Positions 35,244 through 44,837 of a stretch of DNA of 64,000 nucleotides are shown in pieces. This DNA is from Apoda limacodes. Taxonomy: Eukaryota; Arthropoda; Insecta; Lepidoptera; Limacodidae. The stretch spans positions 10,652,373 to 10,716,372 of the forward strand of contig OX291548.1 in the NCBI GenBank assembly GCA_946406115.1, in the 5' to 3' direction. How positions within the stretch are numbered: the first letter of the stretch is position 1; each line of letters begins with the position of its first letter. The position numbers and the translations under genes are program-made. Under the pieces are notes generated by a model that had not been told where the DNA came from, made no database searches, and saw only the letters and a program-made list of their open reading frames with translations.

Positions 35244-38090
35244 ATGGCGAATAAAACCAAATATTTTAAAGTTGGACTGTTCAATGCAGGATCATTAAAT
35301 ACAGGTCATGATGAGTTCTTAATCGCGATGGAAAATCAGTCGTTTGAGGTATTATCAGTGAACGAGACTTGGATCAAAGAGGGAGAGGATCAGCGTGCTC
35401 CTGTTATACCTGGGTACCGATTTAGACATGTGCCTCGTCCTTGTTATATCCGAGGTGGGCGTGGAGGTGGGATAGGATTTTACATAAAAAATGGGATAAA
35501 TGCGCGTACTATACATCATCCTGTCTCTGAGTTTGTTGAGCAGATGTGGATCAAATTAACGGTAAATACAGTAAAAATTATAATTGGTACTGCATATCGA
35601 CCTCCCTGGTTAGATATTAATACTTTCTTGGATGCCATTACTATTTCAATCAATTCATGTTCAGCGGCAGATTATATAGTTCTTACAGGAGATTTTAATA
35701 TTAATATAATAAATAAAGAGGATAACAAAACAAAACTATTAGTAGAATTTTTACAGTCTCTAAATCTAACACAGTGTATAAATGAATCAACACACTTTAC
35801 TGACCACAGTGAAACACTTATTGATCTTGTGTGTACTGATGCTCCTTTTCGTCAATCTTGTGTTACTTATATACCTGATTTAGGTAACCATGCGATAGTA
35901 TCTATTGAGCTTAATTTAAAAAAAGAAAAATTTACTCCTTATTGGGTTACTTTCAGACCATTAAAAGATATCCTTATTGATAATTTTAACAATGACCTTA
36001 ACTCTATAGAATGGCGAAAGATCCAAAAATTTGATTGCATTAACAACATGGTAGAAATATTTTCAAATACAATATTACAATTGTTTGATCTTCATGCCCC
36101 GATAAAAACCATTCGTATTAAAGAACATTCTTCCCCATGGTTGACAGATACTGTTAGGCAAATGATTAAAATTAGAAATAATAGCTACAATCGTTATCGA
36201 GTTACAGGTTTAGAATCACATAAACAGTTTTATAAAAACATGAAAAAAGTTGTTACAGCAGCTATACATAGTGAAAAAAAAGCATATTATAAACATCATA
36301 TCAATAATAATATAAACAATCCCAAACTCCTTTGGAAGAATCTTAAGTCAAACATTCTTAAGAAAAGTATTCATAATATCTCAATGTTTGAAATATGTAA
36401 TGATCCTGACAGAGTCAATCAACATTTTTTAAAATTGCCTGGTATTGATACAGTTGACATTTCAACTCTCACATACTATGAATTTCAAAGATTTAGTTCA
36501 GAAACTTTCCATCTTTCTCCAGTAAATGAAGAAACAATTGTAACTATAATAAAAGGCTTAAGCACTAATGCGCAGGGAACTGACCAAATTTCCTTAGAAA
36601 TGTTATTAATGACTATGCCTCAGACATTAAGTGTAATTACTAATATAGTGAATAAATCAATAACTACTTCAACATATCCTGATTTGTGGAAAATTGCAAA
36701 AGTGAAGCCCATTCCTAAAACAGCTCACCCAATCAATAGAAAAGACTTTCGTCCAATCAATATCTTGTCTACCATATCTAAAATCCTTGAAAAAATTGTT
36801 TCCCTACAAGTGCATGAATACCTTGAACAAAATAAAATACTTCCACACTTACAGTCCGGTTTTCGAAAAAATCACAGCACTTCGACAGCCTTAATAGATG
36901 TTATTGATAATTTGTTATCTTCTCGGGACAAGGGTATGGGGTCTATATTGGCATTGTTAGATTTTTCCCGTGCTTTTGAAACTATAAATTTAGCTCTTCT
37001 TATGTCAAAATTGTCCTATTATGGATTTCACACGTCTGCATTGAGGTGGTTTGACAGTTATCTTGAGAACAGATATCAGTATGTTGAAATTGAAAAAGTA
37101 AATGGTAGCAAATTGTCTTCTTCCCAACAGCCAGTAAAACGAGGTGTACCCCAAGGCTCCATTCTTGGGCCACTTCTCTTCATAATTTACACTGCTGATA
37201 TCACTTCTTGCATGGAGAATTGTTATTATCATCTTTATGCTGATGATGTTCAAATATATCTGTCATTTAATTCTGAGAACACTCTTACAGCTGTAAGAAA
37301 AATAAATGAGGATCTTAATAGAATTGCTCAGTGGTCACATAAGAACTGTCTTCTATTAAATCCTACAAAAACTAAATATATGTTGATAGGATCCAGCAAA
37401 CAAGTTAAAAATATAGCAATGTATCAGCCTGTATTGTCAATTCATGATCAACCCATAGAGTGTGTATCAGAGGCAAAAAATCTAGGGCTTACAATTGATA
37501 ATCAACTAAGGTTTGAATCACACATTTTAGAAGCAGTAAGAGGATGCTTCTATCGCCTTAAACTATTGTACAAAATACGAACTCATCTTAGTACAGAATT
37601 GAGAATAAGATTATGTGAATCATTAGTTCTCTCAAAATTAAATTATTGTGACACAGTTTACGGCTCCTGTTTACTATCACGGTCTGAGAGATTAATTCAA
37701 CGTGTCCAAAATGCTTGTGCAAGATTTTGTTTCCAAATACCATCTCGTACACATGTAACACCATTCTTATTGAATGCTAAATTATTAAAAATGAAAGAGC
37801 GTAGAAAATTACATTTTGCAACATTGTTGTTTGGAGTCATAAGAACAGAGAAACCCTCTTACCTTTATGAGAAATTGTCATGGGCGCGTTACCAAAATAA
37901 TTACGGAACTCGGGCAGCCGCATATCTCATAAATTGTCCTCGTCACCGAACTGCGGCATTTCGTGGCAGTTTCAAATTCGCTGCAAGCAAATGTTGGAAT
38001 GATTTACCACCGCCATTTCGCTCCTTAAAAACCAAAACAACATTTATCAAGAAAATGAAACTTTATCTGCTAAATAATCAGTCTTTTTAG
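35244..38090 (+). CDS. CR1 ORF2: endonuclease and reverse transcriptase
   Basis: This 948-residue polyprotein has an N-terminal AP-type endonuclease that would nick target DNA, then a reverse transcriptase that would copy the element RNA. Endonuclease boxes: FNAGSLN (about residue 13), LSVNETW, VLTGDFNIN and a final GNHAIVSIEL, where His is kept but the usual SDH has become GNH. Reverse transcriptase boxes: FRPINILSTISKILEKIV, LQSGFRKNHSTSTALIDV, LALLDFSRAFETIN with the first catalytic Asp, RGVPQGSILGPLLFIIY, and HLYADDVQIY with the catalytic Asp pair. A C-terminal region ends at a TAG. No stops or shifts are present. The start ATG follows ORF1 by 407 bases, so translation would need reinitiation or an internal start. 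Confidence 0.9.
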   Translation: MANKTKYFKVGLFNAGSLNTGHDEFLIAMENQSFEVLSVNETWIKEGEDQRAPVIPGYRFRHVPRPCYIRGGRGGGIGFYIKNGINARTIHHPVSEFVEQMWIKLTVNTVKIIIGTAYRPPWLDINTFLDAITISINSCSAADYIVLTGDFNINIINKEDNKTKLLVEFLQSLNLTQCINESTHFTDHSETLIDLVCTDAPFRQSCVTYIPDLGNHAIVSIELNLKKEKFTPYWVTFRPLKDILIDNFNNDLNSIEWRKIQKFDCINNMVEIFSNTILQLFDLHAPIKTIRIKEHSSPWLTDTVRQMIKIRNNSYNRYRVTGLESHKQFYKNMKKVVTAAIHSEKKAYYKHHINNNINNPKLLWKNLKSNILKKSIHNISMFEICNDPDRVNQHFLKLPGIDTVDISTLTYYEFQRFSSETFHLSPVNEETIVTIIKGLSTNAQGTDQISLEMLLMTMPQTLSVITNIVNKSITTSTYPDLWKIAKVKPIPKTAHPINRKDFRPINILSTISKILEKIVSLQVHEYLEQNKILPHLQSGFRKNHSTSTALIDVIDNLLSSRDKGMGSILALLDFSRAFETINLALLMSKLSYYGFHTSALRWFDSYLENRYQYVEIEKVNGSKLSSSQQPVKRGVPQGSILGPLLFIIYTADITSCMENCYYHLYADDVQIYLSFNSENTLTAVRKINEDLNRIAQWSHKNCLLLNPTKTKYMLIGSSKQVKNIAMYQPVLSIHDQPIECVSEAKNLGLTIDNQLRFESHILEAVRGCFYRLKLLYKIRTHLSTELRIRLCESLVLSKLNYCDTVYGSCLLSRSERLIQRVQNACARFCFQIPSRTHVTPFLLNAKLLKMKERRKLHFATLLFGVIRTEKPSYLYEKLSWARYQNNYGTRAAAYLINCPRHRTAAFRGSFKFAASKCWNDLPPPFRSLKTKTTFIKKMKLYLLNNQSF

Positions 38091-38647
38091 GTACTATTTT
38101 TCTTTCCTGTTGGTAATCAGCATGTTAAGGATATATCACAAAATCAACAAGTTGAAGGATATAACCATTAACCACCATTTGTATCATAGATAATATATAA
38201 TTTTTTTTTTTTTTTTATTTTTTTTTGTCTATTTTAATATAGGCTCCTTTAAAGAGGCAAAAGTCTAAGTGTGTACAACCTCTTTTGCCTTTATCGTTTT
38301 CTTCTCTTCTCTTTCTCTTTAAATTAGTGATTTTGTAAATATTTTATTTGTGTTATTTTTTTATTTAGGTAGGCAATTTAAATATATATAGGATAGTATA
38401 GTAATTAAATATTTATAGGTGCTATTGTTTTGTCATTCACTAATGTCCGTGAAGTGATGCAGTAAGGGCTCCCACTGAAAATCAGTATTGTACCTACACG
38501 GGTACATATCATGCTGAGGGGGAGGCCCATTTAGCTCATGCACTCTTTTTTGGTACATAATTTTTTTTTCTTTTATTTTTTTGTTTTAATATTTGTATGT
38601 GTGTGTTTGCTAAATAAAAAAATTTTGTTTGTTTGTTTGTTTGTTTG

Positions 38648-39520
38648 AATACAGAATTGCGAAAAAAAGCAAAGAGCACTTTCGAGCAAGACTTTTTGAA
38701 GCATCTTAATAACAGTGTATTTGTTAAAACATTGGAAAATAGCGAAAAAGAGTAAATGTTGATTTTGTAAACAACTGGAATGATTGTAGAAATAAAACCA
38801 AAAAGTTAATTGGAGCACAAAAATTAATATCTAGTCCTTACTTTCGCAGTGCTACCGTTTTTTGTGATAATTTAGTAGCCATAAAAATGAAACCTGATCA
38901 AATAATTTTAAATAAACTTACTTAAATAGGTTTTACAGTATTAGAATTGACCATGTACCACTTTTACCATAATATTGTGAAACCTTTTCTATAAGGATAG
39001 AGTACAGTTATGTTATACTGACACAGATTCTTATATTTATGAAATACGTATTCCAGATTTTTATAATAATATTAAAGAAAAAATGTTATGTCACATTGAT
39101 ACCAGAAACTACGATAACTGTAATCCATATAACTTACCTTCCATAAACAAAAAATACCTGGTCTGTTCAAGGATGAAATGGAAGGGAAAATTATAACTGA
39201 ATTTGTTGGGTTAAGATCAAAACTTTATTGTATTAAAACCGAGGATAGCGTAATTAAAAAGGCAAAAGGAGTAAAAAGTTGCGTAATACGTGAACTAGAT
39301 ATTCGAGATTATGAGAAAGTACTTTTGAATAAAAAAATAATACGTAAATTTTTTTTTATTTAAATCTATTAAACATCAAATATTTACAAGAAGCGTCAAT
39401 AAAATTGCATTATCAAGTAATGATGATAAGCGCTTAGTTTCGTTAAATAAAATAAACACTAAAGCATGGGGTAATGCATCTATTTTAAAAACTATTGAGA
39501 ATAATAAGTTTAAGATATAA
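38648..39520 (+). pseudogene. Polinton-type DNA polymerase B, 3' part (broken)
   Basis: Reading resumes with NTELRKKAKSTFEQDFLKHL, the helix that carries polymerase motif B (KxxNNSVFxKT). After a stop and frame changes (about 38754-38900) it continues with SSPYFRSATVF and VAIKMKP. Motif C, YTDTDS, with the two catalytic aspartates is intact at 39014-39031. The thumb region follows: TEFVGLRSKLYCIKTEDS, KKAKGVKSCV and a final KINTKAWGNASI, closing at TAA 39518-39520. The alternation of intact blocks and frameshifts shows moderate decay. The CR1 element at 33430-38647 separates it from the 5' part. Confidence 0.85.
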
Positions 39521-39789
39521 TTGGTTGATACTCTGAAACTTTTAAATCATTTGACAAAAGTTATATTGAATCATTATATTTTTATTGTTATAATTTTAAC
39601 TCAGATTGTAACCATGTTATCTTTTATATAATAGAATTAAAATAAATATAAGTATTGAACTACTTAGAACTTGGTTTATTTATACCCGTTTTTAGAAATT
39701 AAAAAATGTGACCAACAACCTAACATACCATCAATAGACCACTATACTATTATTACTGAGAAAAAAACATAAAAGCCTGCGAATGCTGA
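39521..39789. other. Spacer between convergent Polinton genes
   Basis: AT-rich DNA between the polymerase stop and the end of the minus-strand capsid-like gene. No feature is seen. Confidence 0.4.
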
Positions 39790-40231
39790 CTAATCATCTC
39801 TGACACGTCGTTGACTGCGTTCTTTTTCTGGTGTAAAATTTCCTTCATGTACATTTTTAGTTCCATCAATATACCAACCCCAAACCTTCGACATTCTAGA
39901 TTCACTTTCAGTCATGGATATTAAAGATTTCATAGTTGATGTAAGGCCGACATTTTTTATTTTATCAATCTCGACTCCATTGAGTTCATAACGAATATCT
40001 TGGAAAAGATATAATAAAGAATTGTTTGTAAACTGAAAAACTATTACTTTTTCTTTTGTTTCCCTTTTGTGTACATTTACGGTTCCTTTCAAATACAAGG
40101 TACTGGCTGATGGTAGTAAATACAAATCTTGTTGATTAATTGGTATCCGAATTTCATCATTTCTGTTATAACTTAATACCATCGATGGAATTATCGAAAA
40201 CAGGAGTAGAGGCTACATCTAAGATATTCAT
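39790..40231 (-). pseudogene. Polinton/adintovirus capsid-like gene, truncated
   Basis: On the minus strand an ATG at 40231-40229 opens MNILDVASTPVFDNSIDG. A frame change near 40180 leads into RNDEIRIPINQQDLYLLPSA, then STLYLKGTVNV, LLYLFQDIRYELNGVEIDK and NVGLTSTMKSLIS, ending in an unrelated basic tail at 39790. The order of these blocks matches a protein that commonly lies beside polymerase B in insect Polinton/adintovirus-like elements and that I believe is the double jelly-roll major capsid protein or a close relative. It is much shorter than a full capsid protein, so only the N-terminal third survives. Its position, convergent with the polymerase, fits one element. Confidence 0.6.
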
Positions 40232-40367
40232 TTTAAAGCCCCGATTGCTTTTAGATTTTTTTATTTTCATTAGTTAACTGTAGCCTTTTTTATTACGTGA
40301 TGCACCTTTGCAGATAGCTGGATTAAGACTGACGCTCTTAGTTTTAGATACCTCATATTTATTGTAG
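40232..40367 (-). pseudogene. Basic C-terminal stub of a small Polinton-linked gene
   Basis: Directly upstream of the capsid-like start, a minus-strand reading gives SLNPAICKGASRNKKGYS and a stop. Short basic proteins of this appearance accompany the capsid gene in related elements, but only this stub is visible. Confidence 0.35.
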
Positions 40368-40530
40368 TCAATAATTATTAAAATACAACTGCACTTCTTC
40401 ACCCCGTAAATTAACTAAATTATTATTTATATCTAAAAGTCTTATATGTATACAACTAATATTGTTTTGATTTACAGGAAAATAAATAGCGTTTTTAGGT
40501 ATTTCTATTATCCTATAACCAGGAGGTATA
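40368..40530 (-). pseudogene. Small structural-like gene fragment of the Polinton element
   Basis: About 53 open codons on the minus strand include IPPGYRIIEIPKNAIYFPVN and IHIRLLDINNNLVNLRGEEV before a stop at 40368. The pattern (hydrophobic beta-strand blocks with RLLDxxxxLVNLRGE) recalls a small protein encoded upstream of the capsid gene in insect Polinton-like elements. I do not assign a function. It is in the same orientation as the capsid-like gene. Confidence 0.45.
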
Positions 40531-40610
40531 AGGGTGCAAATACATAAATCATATGACTAGGTTTTCCGTTAATGTACGATCCGCTATGTCACATTCAAGA
40601 ATGTTTCTGA

Positions 40611-40953
40611 GAAAGAAAAAAATGGTCTAGTGCGAGTCGCATAGAGTCAAGTGCGAGGCGAACTCGCGCAATACGGGTTAACCGATAGTTATGAAATTTT
40701 GGTAAGTTATAACAACTTCCCCACGCCGGGGAAAGTTTCTTAGAAAGAAAAAAAGGCGGCAATTGCAAGTTAGGCAGGGTCAAGTGCGAGTCGGACTCGC
40801 GCATAAGGGTAAACCGATTTTAATGAAATTATAGTAAGTTGTTATGCATACGCTGGGGAAGGTTTCTGGATTCGTACAACCCTCTCACAATAGGGTGGTG
40901 CGGCAGTTGTTTTAAAAAAGGAAACAACGTTCGCCGGGTCAGTAAGTAATTAA
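40611..40953 (-). repeat. Minus-strand copy of the CCGGCGAACGTT repeat
   Basis: Reverse complement of the family at 23082-23545: it ends (on +) with CAACGTTCGCCGGGTCAG and contains repeated AAGTGCGAGTCGGACTCGCGCAT units at about 40648 and 40780. The copies differ enough to be independent insertions. Confidence 0.65.
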
Positions 40954-41128
40954 CTAAAAACTTGGCGGGTATTTTAAACTTTTGTTTAAACTTTAGGGCT
41001 CTTGGTTTCGGTATCAGGACTGCCTTGCGTTCTAAGCGGCGGAGGCTTAAGCCGGATGTGTACCGCTTCTTAAGAAAACTATTCAAGCATTTTTTGATCA
41101 CACGTTGAAGAAAAACATCGTGAGAGAC
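40954..41128. other. Intronic, nothing recognised
   Basis: Short unassigned stretch between two repeats. Confidence 0.4.
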
Positions 41129-41372
41129 TCCCTCGCAGCCTAGTTGGTAGTGCGGCCGGCTGCTGTGCAGAGGGTGTGGGTTCGATTTCCGCACTGGCCA
41201 AACATTAATGTGCATAAACATTTGTGTTTGTCTTAATTCCGAGTGTGTTTGTGTTTGATATATATGTATTCACAAAAAAAAAGTGTATTTGTATTTGTGT
41301 CCGTTGTCTGGTATCCATAACATAAGCTTTGCTTACTTTGGCACCAGACGGCACAGTAAGTAATGTCCACCT
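41129..41372 (+). mobile_element. tRNA-derived SINE
   Basis: The head has an A-box-like AGCCTAGTTGGTAGTGCGG and a good B box, GGTTCGATTTCC, of an internal RNA polymerase III promoter. The tail holds TTTGTGTCCGTTGTCTGGTA and GCTTTGCTTACTTTGGCACC. A second copy with the same tail is at 42741-42987. Confidence 0.75.
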
Positions 41373-41629
41373 GTTGGAATAAAACCAAATTAGCCTTAAA
41401 CCTATTGAAAACAGTTCAGAAAATATTTTATGCCATAAAATTTGAGGTTATGCCTCTGTAGATGTTAATATTGTGACACATATTCTCCAAAGATTACTCG
41501 TAGTACAAAGTTTTATAATCCTCTACCGCTCAAAAAATTATGATGAAGCAGTCAATTCATTGGAAATTAAATATTATCTGGCACTTTTACGTAGGTACTC
41601 ATTAATTTGTGTTCCATAACTTTTTAAAA
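41373..41629. other. Intronic, nothing recognised
   Basis: AT-rich DNA between the SINE and the minus-strand LINE copy; no feature seen. Confidence 0.4.
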
Positions 41630-42530
41630 TTTTTTTTTTATACCACTAAGGTGGCAAACAAGCACACAGTCCGCCTGATGCTAAGCGGTCACCGTGGCCT
41701 ATGGACGCTTGTAACACCAGGAGTCTGCGCGTTGCCGACCCTTCAAAAATCCAATAACTTCTTTCTTCAAGAACTCCATACTGTAGTCCTTAGAGAAAAC
41801 CTTGGCAGGGAGCTCATTCCACAACCCAAGCGTTCGCGGGAGGAAGTTTCTCTGAAACCGCACTGTACGCGACCATTTCGGTTCTAGAGTGTGAGTATGA
41901 ATTCCCTGCCGATGGCGAGTGCTGCGATGGTAGAAAGTGACCGTGGGCATCACTTCGAACGATTGTACAACCGGTAGAACACACACATGGAGGCAAAGTC
42001 TCTCCAAAGACTTAAGGGTTCGATACGGAGTGAGTTTGGGATGGTCGACAATTCTCACAGTCCGTCGTTGAACCGAGTCAAAAGGGCCAAGCTGGTATCC
42101 GGGTGCACCCGCCCAGAGATGGCAGCAGTACTCCATATGGGGCCGAACTTGCGACTTGTAAAGCAGCAACCTCTGCCCCGACGTGAAGTACTGCCTCGCT
42201 CTGTTGAGTACTTGTACTTAAGTACGTACGTACTTGTCATGCAAATGATCTCGGAACTGAACGCCAATGATCCCAATGCTCTTGGAGATGGAGAATGGAG
42301 TGTTCTAGAATTGTGGGACTACAGTAAATGGGGTTTTCTTAGCGGTGAACGCGCAGACTTGTGTCTTTGTAAGGTTGAATCGCACCAAGTTTACCCGTCC
42401 CCAGTCAGAGACCTTGGACGGTGTGGTCTCGATTTGAGACACAAGTTCTCCGCGGTTTTCCTCCACAAGGGAACGAGGGATTTTTGCACAATCCGTGTAA
42501 TAAGCGTCTCCAGTACTGTCATCAAATGTG
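41630..42530 (-). mobile_element. Jockey-type LINE, 5'-truncated minus-strand copy
   Basis: The tail (on + TTTATACCACTAAGGTGGCA) is at 41636. Minus-strand coding pieces follow: 42541-42305 with DDSTGDAYYT and QVCAFTAKKTPFTVVPQF, and 42169-41699 with PHMEYCCHLWAGAPGYQLGP and RTVRFQRNFLPRTLGLWNEL. It is truncated just at the catalytic YADD box and has several frame breaks. It is closely related to the long copy at 44838-48413. Confidence 0.85.
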
Positions 42531-42740
42531 ATATTGCTCAATTATCACAATCATTATGTATGTAATATGTTGCTACTCTCATTCAGGGAGTCGAGATAAT
42601 TAAACGAGGCGATAGTGTGGGACGGGTGTGGGTGTGTGTACAGCTACGAGTTACACCTTCTGGGGATAAAAACATATATTACATTACATTTATACGATGT
42701 AAACAGTAATATTAACGAAACCCTTTTAAAATCTTGTCGG
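42531..42740. other. Intronic, nothing recognised
   Basis: Short stretch with a GTGTGGGTGTGTGT-rich patch; no gene. Confidence 0.4.
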
Positions 42741-42874
42741 CTCTATGGCTTAGTGGATTATGACATGCTTGCTTAATCAAGGGGCTTAGTTCGATTCCCG
42801 CAAAAGACAAACATTTATGTAATTGACATTTTATATTTGTCTTAAGACTGAATATGTATATCTACATAGATATA

Positions 42875-42923
<49 letters not shown>

Positions 42924-42987
42924 CGGATTTGTATCCGTTGTCTAGTATATGCTTTGCTTAGTTTGGGACCGACGCTGAGTGTATGTC
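42741..42987 (+). mobile_element. tRNA-derived SINE with TA microsatellite
   Basis: Head CTCTATGGCTTAGTGGAT and B box GTTCGATTCCCGC, body as in 41129-41372, with a (TA)20 run at 42879-42919 expanded inside the body. It ends GTTTGGGACCGACGC...GTATGTCC. Confidence 0.7.
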
Positions 42988-43599
42988 CAAAAATAATTAT
43001 TATTTATTATGTTGCTCTTTGGGATTTGAGATATTTTTAAGCCAAAATAAAGCTAAAACTGTATCGCACTCCATAAGAAATCTGTATGTGAATGTTATCA
43101 GAATCGCTAAGAAGGCGGAAGAAATTAAAAGATGGACGGGGATGGACGGACTGACAGGTCAAATAACACTATAATTTTTTCGTCACGGGATTCTTAAAAG
43201 TAGTTATGCACCCAGCTAATACGAGTAATTCAATGTAGAATCGTCATCGTCTGCAGTCTAGATAGATCTCTAGATAAAAAGAGTAAGTTTTAAGTTTTAC
43301 GATACTCTGTTTACCTTTGACCTTATACATGAAATTTATCTCTAAGTAATATTAACGAATTCATAACCTGAAAACAAAGAGCAACACTGGCCGCGACAGT
43401 ATACAGTTTTGATCTATGCCTGAAATCTGTTTGCAGATTAGAAAATGTATGTATGTGAAAAAATGTCCGTGGGCATTTAAGCGTTTTTCTTTTTTCAAAA
43501 AAGGAATAATAAAATAATGGGTATATAACGATTTGAATTCTAATTTCGAAAAGTTAGTTCTTTTTACAATTTGAACTGCGCATAGTTTTACAATTAAAG
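42988..43599. other. Intronic, nothing recognised
   Basis: No supported gene or repeat. Confidence 0.4.
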
Positions 43600-43783
43600 C
43601 TGGTAACGCATTTCTACCAAAGTTTTTTCCAAGGACTACAGTATGGGGTTCTTCAAGAAAGAAGTTATTGGATTTTTGAAGGGCTGGCAACGCACGAGTG
43701 ATACCCCTGGTGTTAGGCCACGGTGACCGCATACTATCAAGCGGACCTGTGCTTTTTTGCCACCTTAGTGGTACAAAAAAAAA
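43600..43783 (+). mobile_element. Jockey-type LINE 3' end
   Basis: Starts within the last codons of ORF2 (CCAAGGACTACAGTATGGGG) and runs to TTTTGCCACCTTAGTGGTAC plus an A run. The copy is 5' truncated. Confidence 0.75.
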
Positions 43784-44837
43784 ATCTTATATCCAAAAAA
43801 CGATTTGTTTTCTTTATCGTTATCTCACGTCAACAGTTGTCCAGGGAACAAATGATTACCTACTCTAGGCATGTTTAAGGCAACGCGGTTGCTCATACTC
43901 CCACAAAACTTAGTCTGTAATTTCTTGAAACAATTAGTTTACTCGAAATATCGCCAGAAGACATCTCAATGTTACGAATATGCTACAGTGCGATTAATAG
44001 TTCTGAGTAAGTGACTTAACTGTCAGAAGAAGGTTGCCTGAACTCGGGCTTATCGAATCCCAGCTTTGTGGCACGGTTGTCGCGGATGATGACTTTTGCA
44101 GGCAAAAGGACTTTTATTTCGATATTGAGTAGTATCAATGCTCCTTTCATTCAGATAGTTTGTACGAATTCGCGAAGAAGGCAAGTTTTGCGAATTCTAG
44201 GCAGACAGAGCCGTCCGCAACAACCAAACAGGGCCAATAGTATCAAGGCGGGACGGGATTAGAATTCATATGGACATGTGAACCATCGCTGATTTGGGTT
44301 AGAGGGAACTTGACTGTATAAAAATGCCACAATTAGGTGGTGTTAACCAGTGGAAACTATGAATAATCCTGCATGCAATGTAACCTATATATCAAGATCC
44401 ATTAAAGAATCATTAAACTCTTATGTAGACAATAGTAGATTGCATAACAAGAAAAAAAAGGCCATCCAAGGACTAAGTTAAATCCTGAGAGTAGCAAAGG
44501 AATATTTAGTAGAAGAGTGAAAATGTAACTTATTTGTGATTTTACTAAGTTTAAAGTATTCCTTGACATTGTTGTTGACAATATCTTTTACTTATTTCAA
44601 AATCTCTATAATACTCCATCATTGAATAAATGACGCACTTATCTCAAAGTAATAAATAAGTGTTGGCCTCTATGTCGTTACCAGATTTATATGCATAAAA
44701 TACTTGTTTCAGATATTTTATAATATCCTAGTGGACTCGTTCAGCTTTGCCTGCCCAAATTTCAATTTGTTTTTTTTTATACATGCCTACTACTGTATAA
44801 GTATAATACACGTTATGCATTATTATTAAGAGAGGTA
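43784..44837. other. Intronic, nothing recognised
   Basis: No gene is supported. A frame at 44068-44262 has no domain. Confidence 0.4.

Larger units (their letters stand above)
33430..38647 (+). mobile_element. CR1-type non-LTR retrotransposon, apparently full length
   Basis: The element has a 5' leader (33430-33807), ORF1 (33808-34836), an AT-rich gap of 407 bases, ORF2 (35244-38090) and a 3' region ending in a TTTG tetranucleotide run (38623-38647) after T-rich tracts. Both ends are placed by the host sequence: the interrupted polymerase frame stops at 33429 and picks up at 38648. No clear target duplication is seen, which is common for CR1-group elements. Both ORFs are open, so this copy is young relative to its host element. 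Confidence 0.85.

Noticed and set aside
34643..35254. 203-codon frame between the CR1 ORFs
   Set aside because: It overlaps ORF1 in another frame and then runs through AT-rich spacer; no domain.
41129..41210. tRNA gene
   Set aside because: The A and B boxes belong to a SINE head: the body continues into a tail repeated at 42741, and no acceptor-stem pairing is seen.
40595..41221. Minus-strand frames of 69 and 130 codons
   Set aside because: They fall on the CCGGCGAACGTT repeat and SINE head and show no protein family.
42055..42565. Plus-strand frames over the minus-strand LINE copy
   Set aside because: They are antisense shadows of the reverse-transcriptase sequence.
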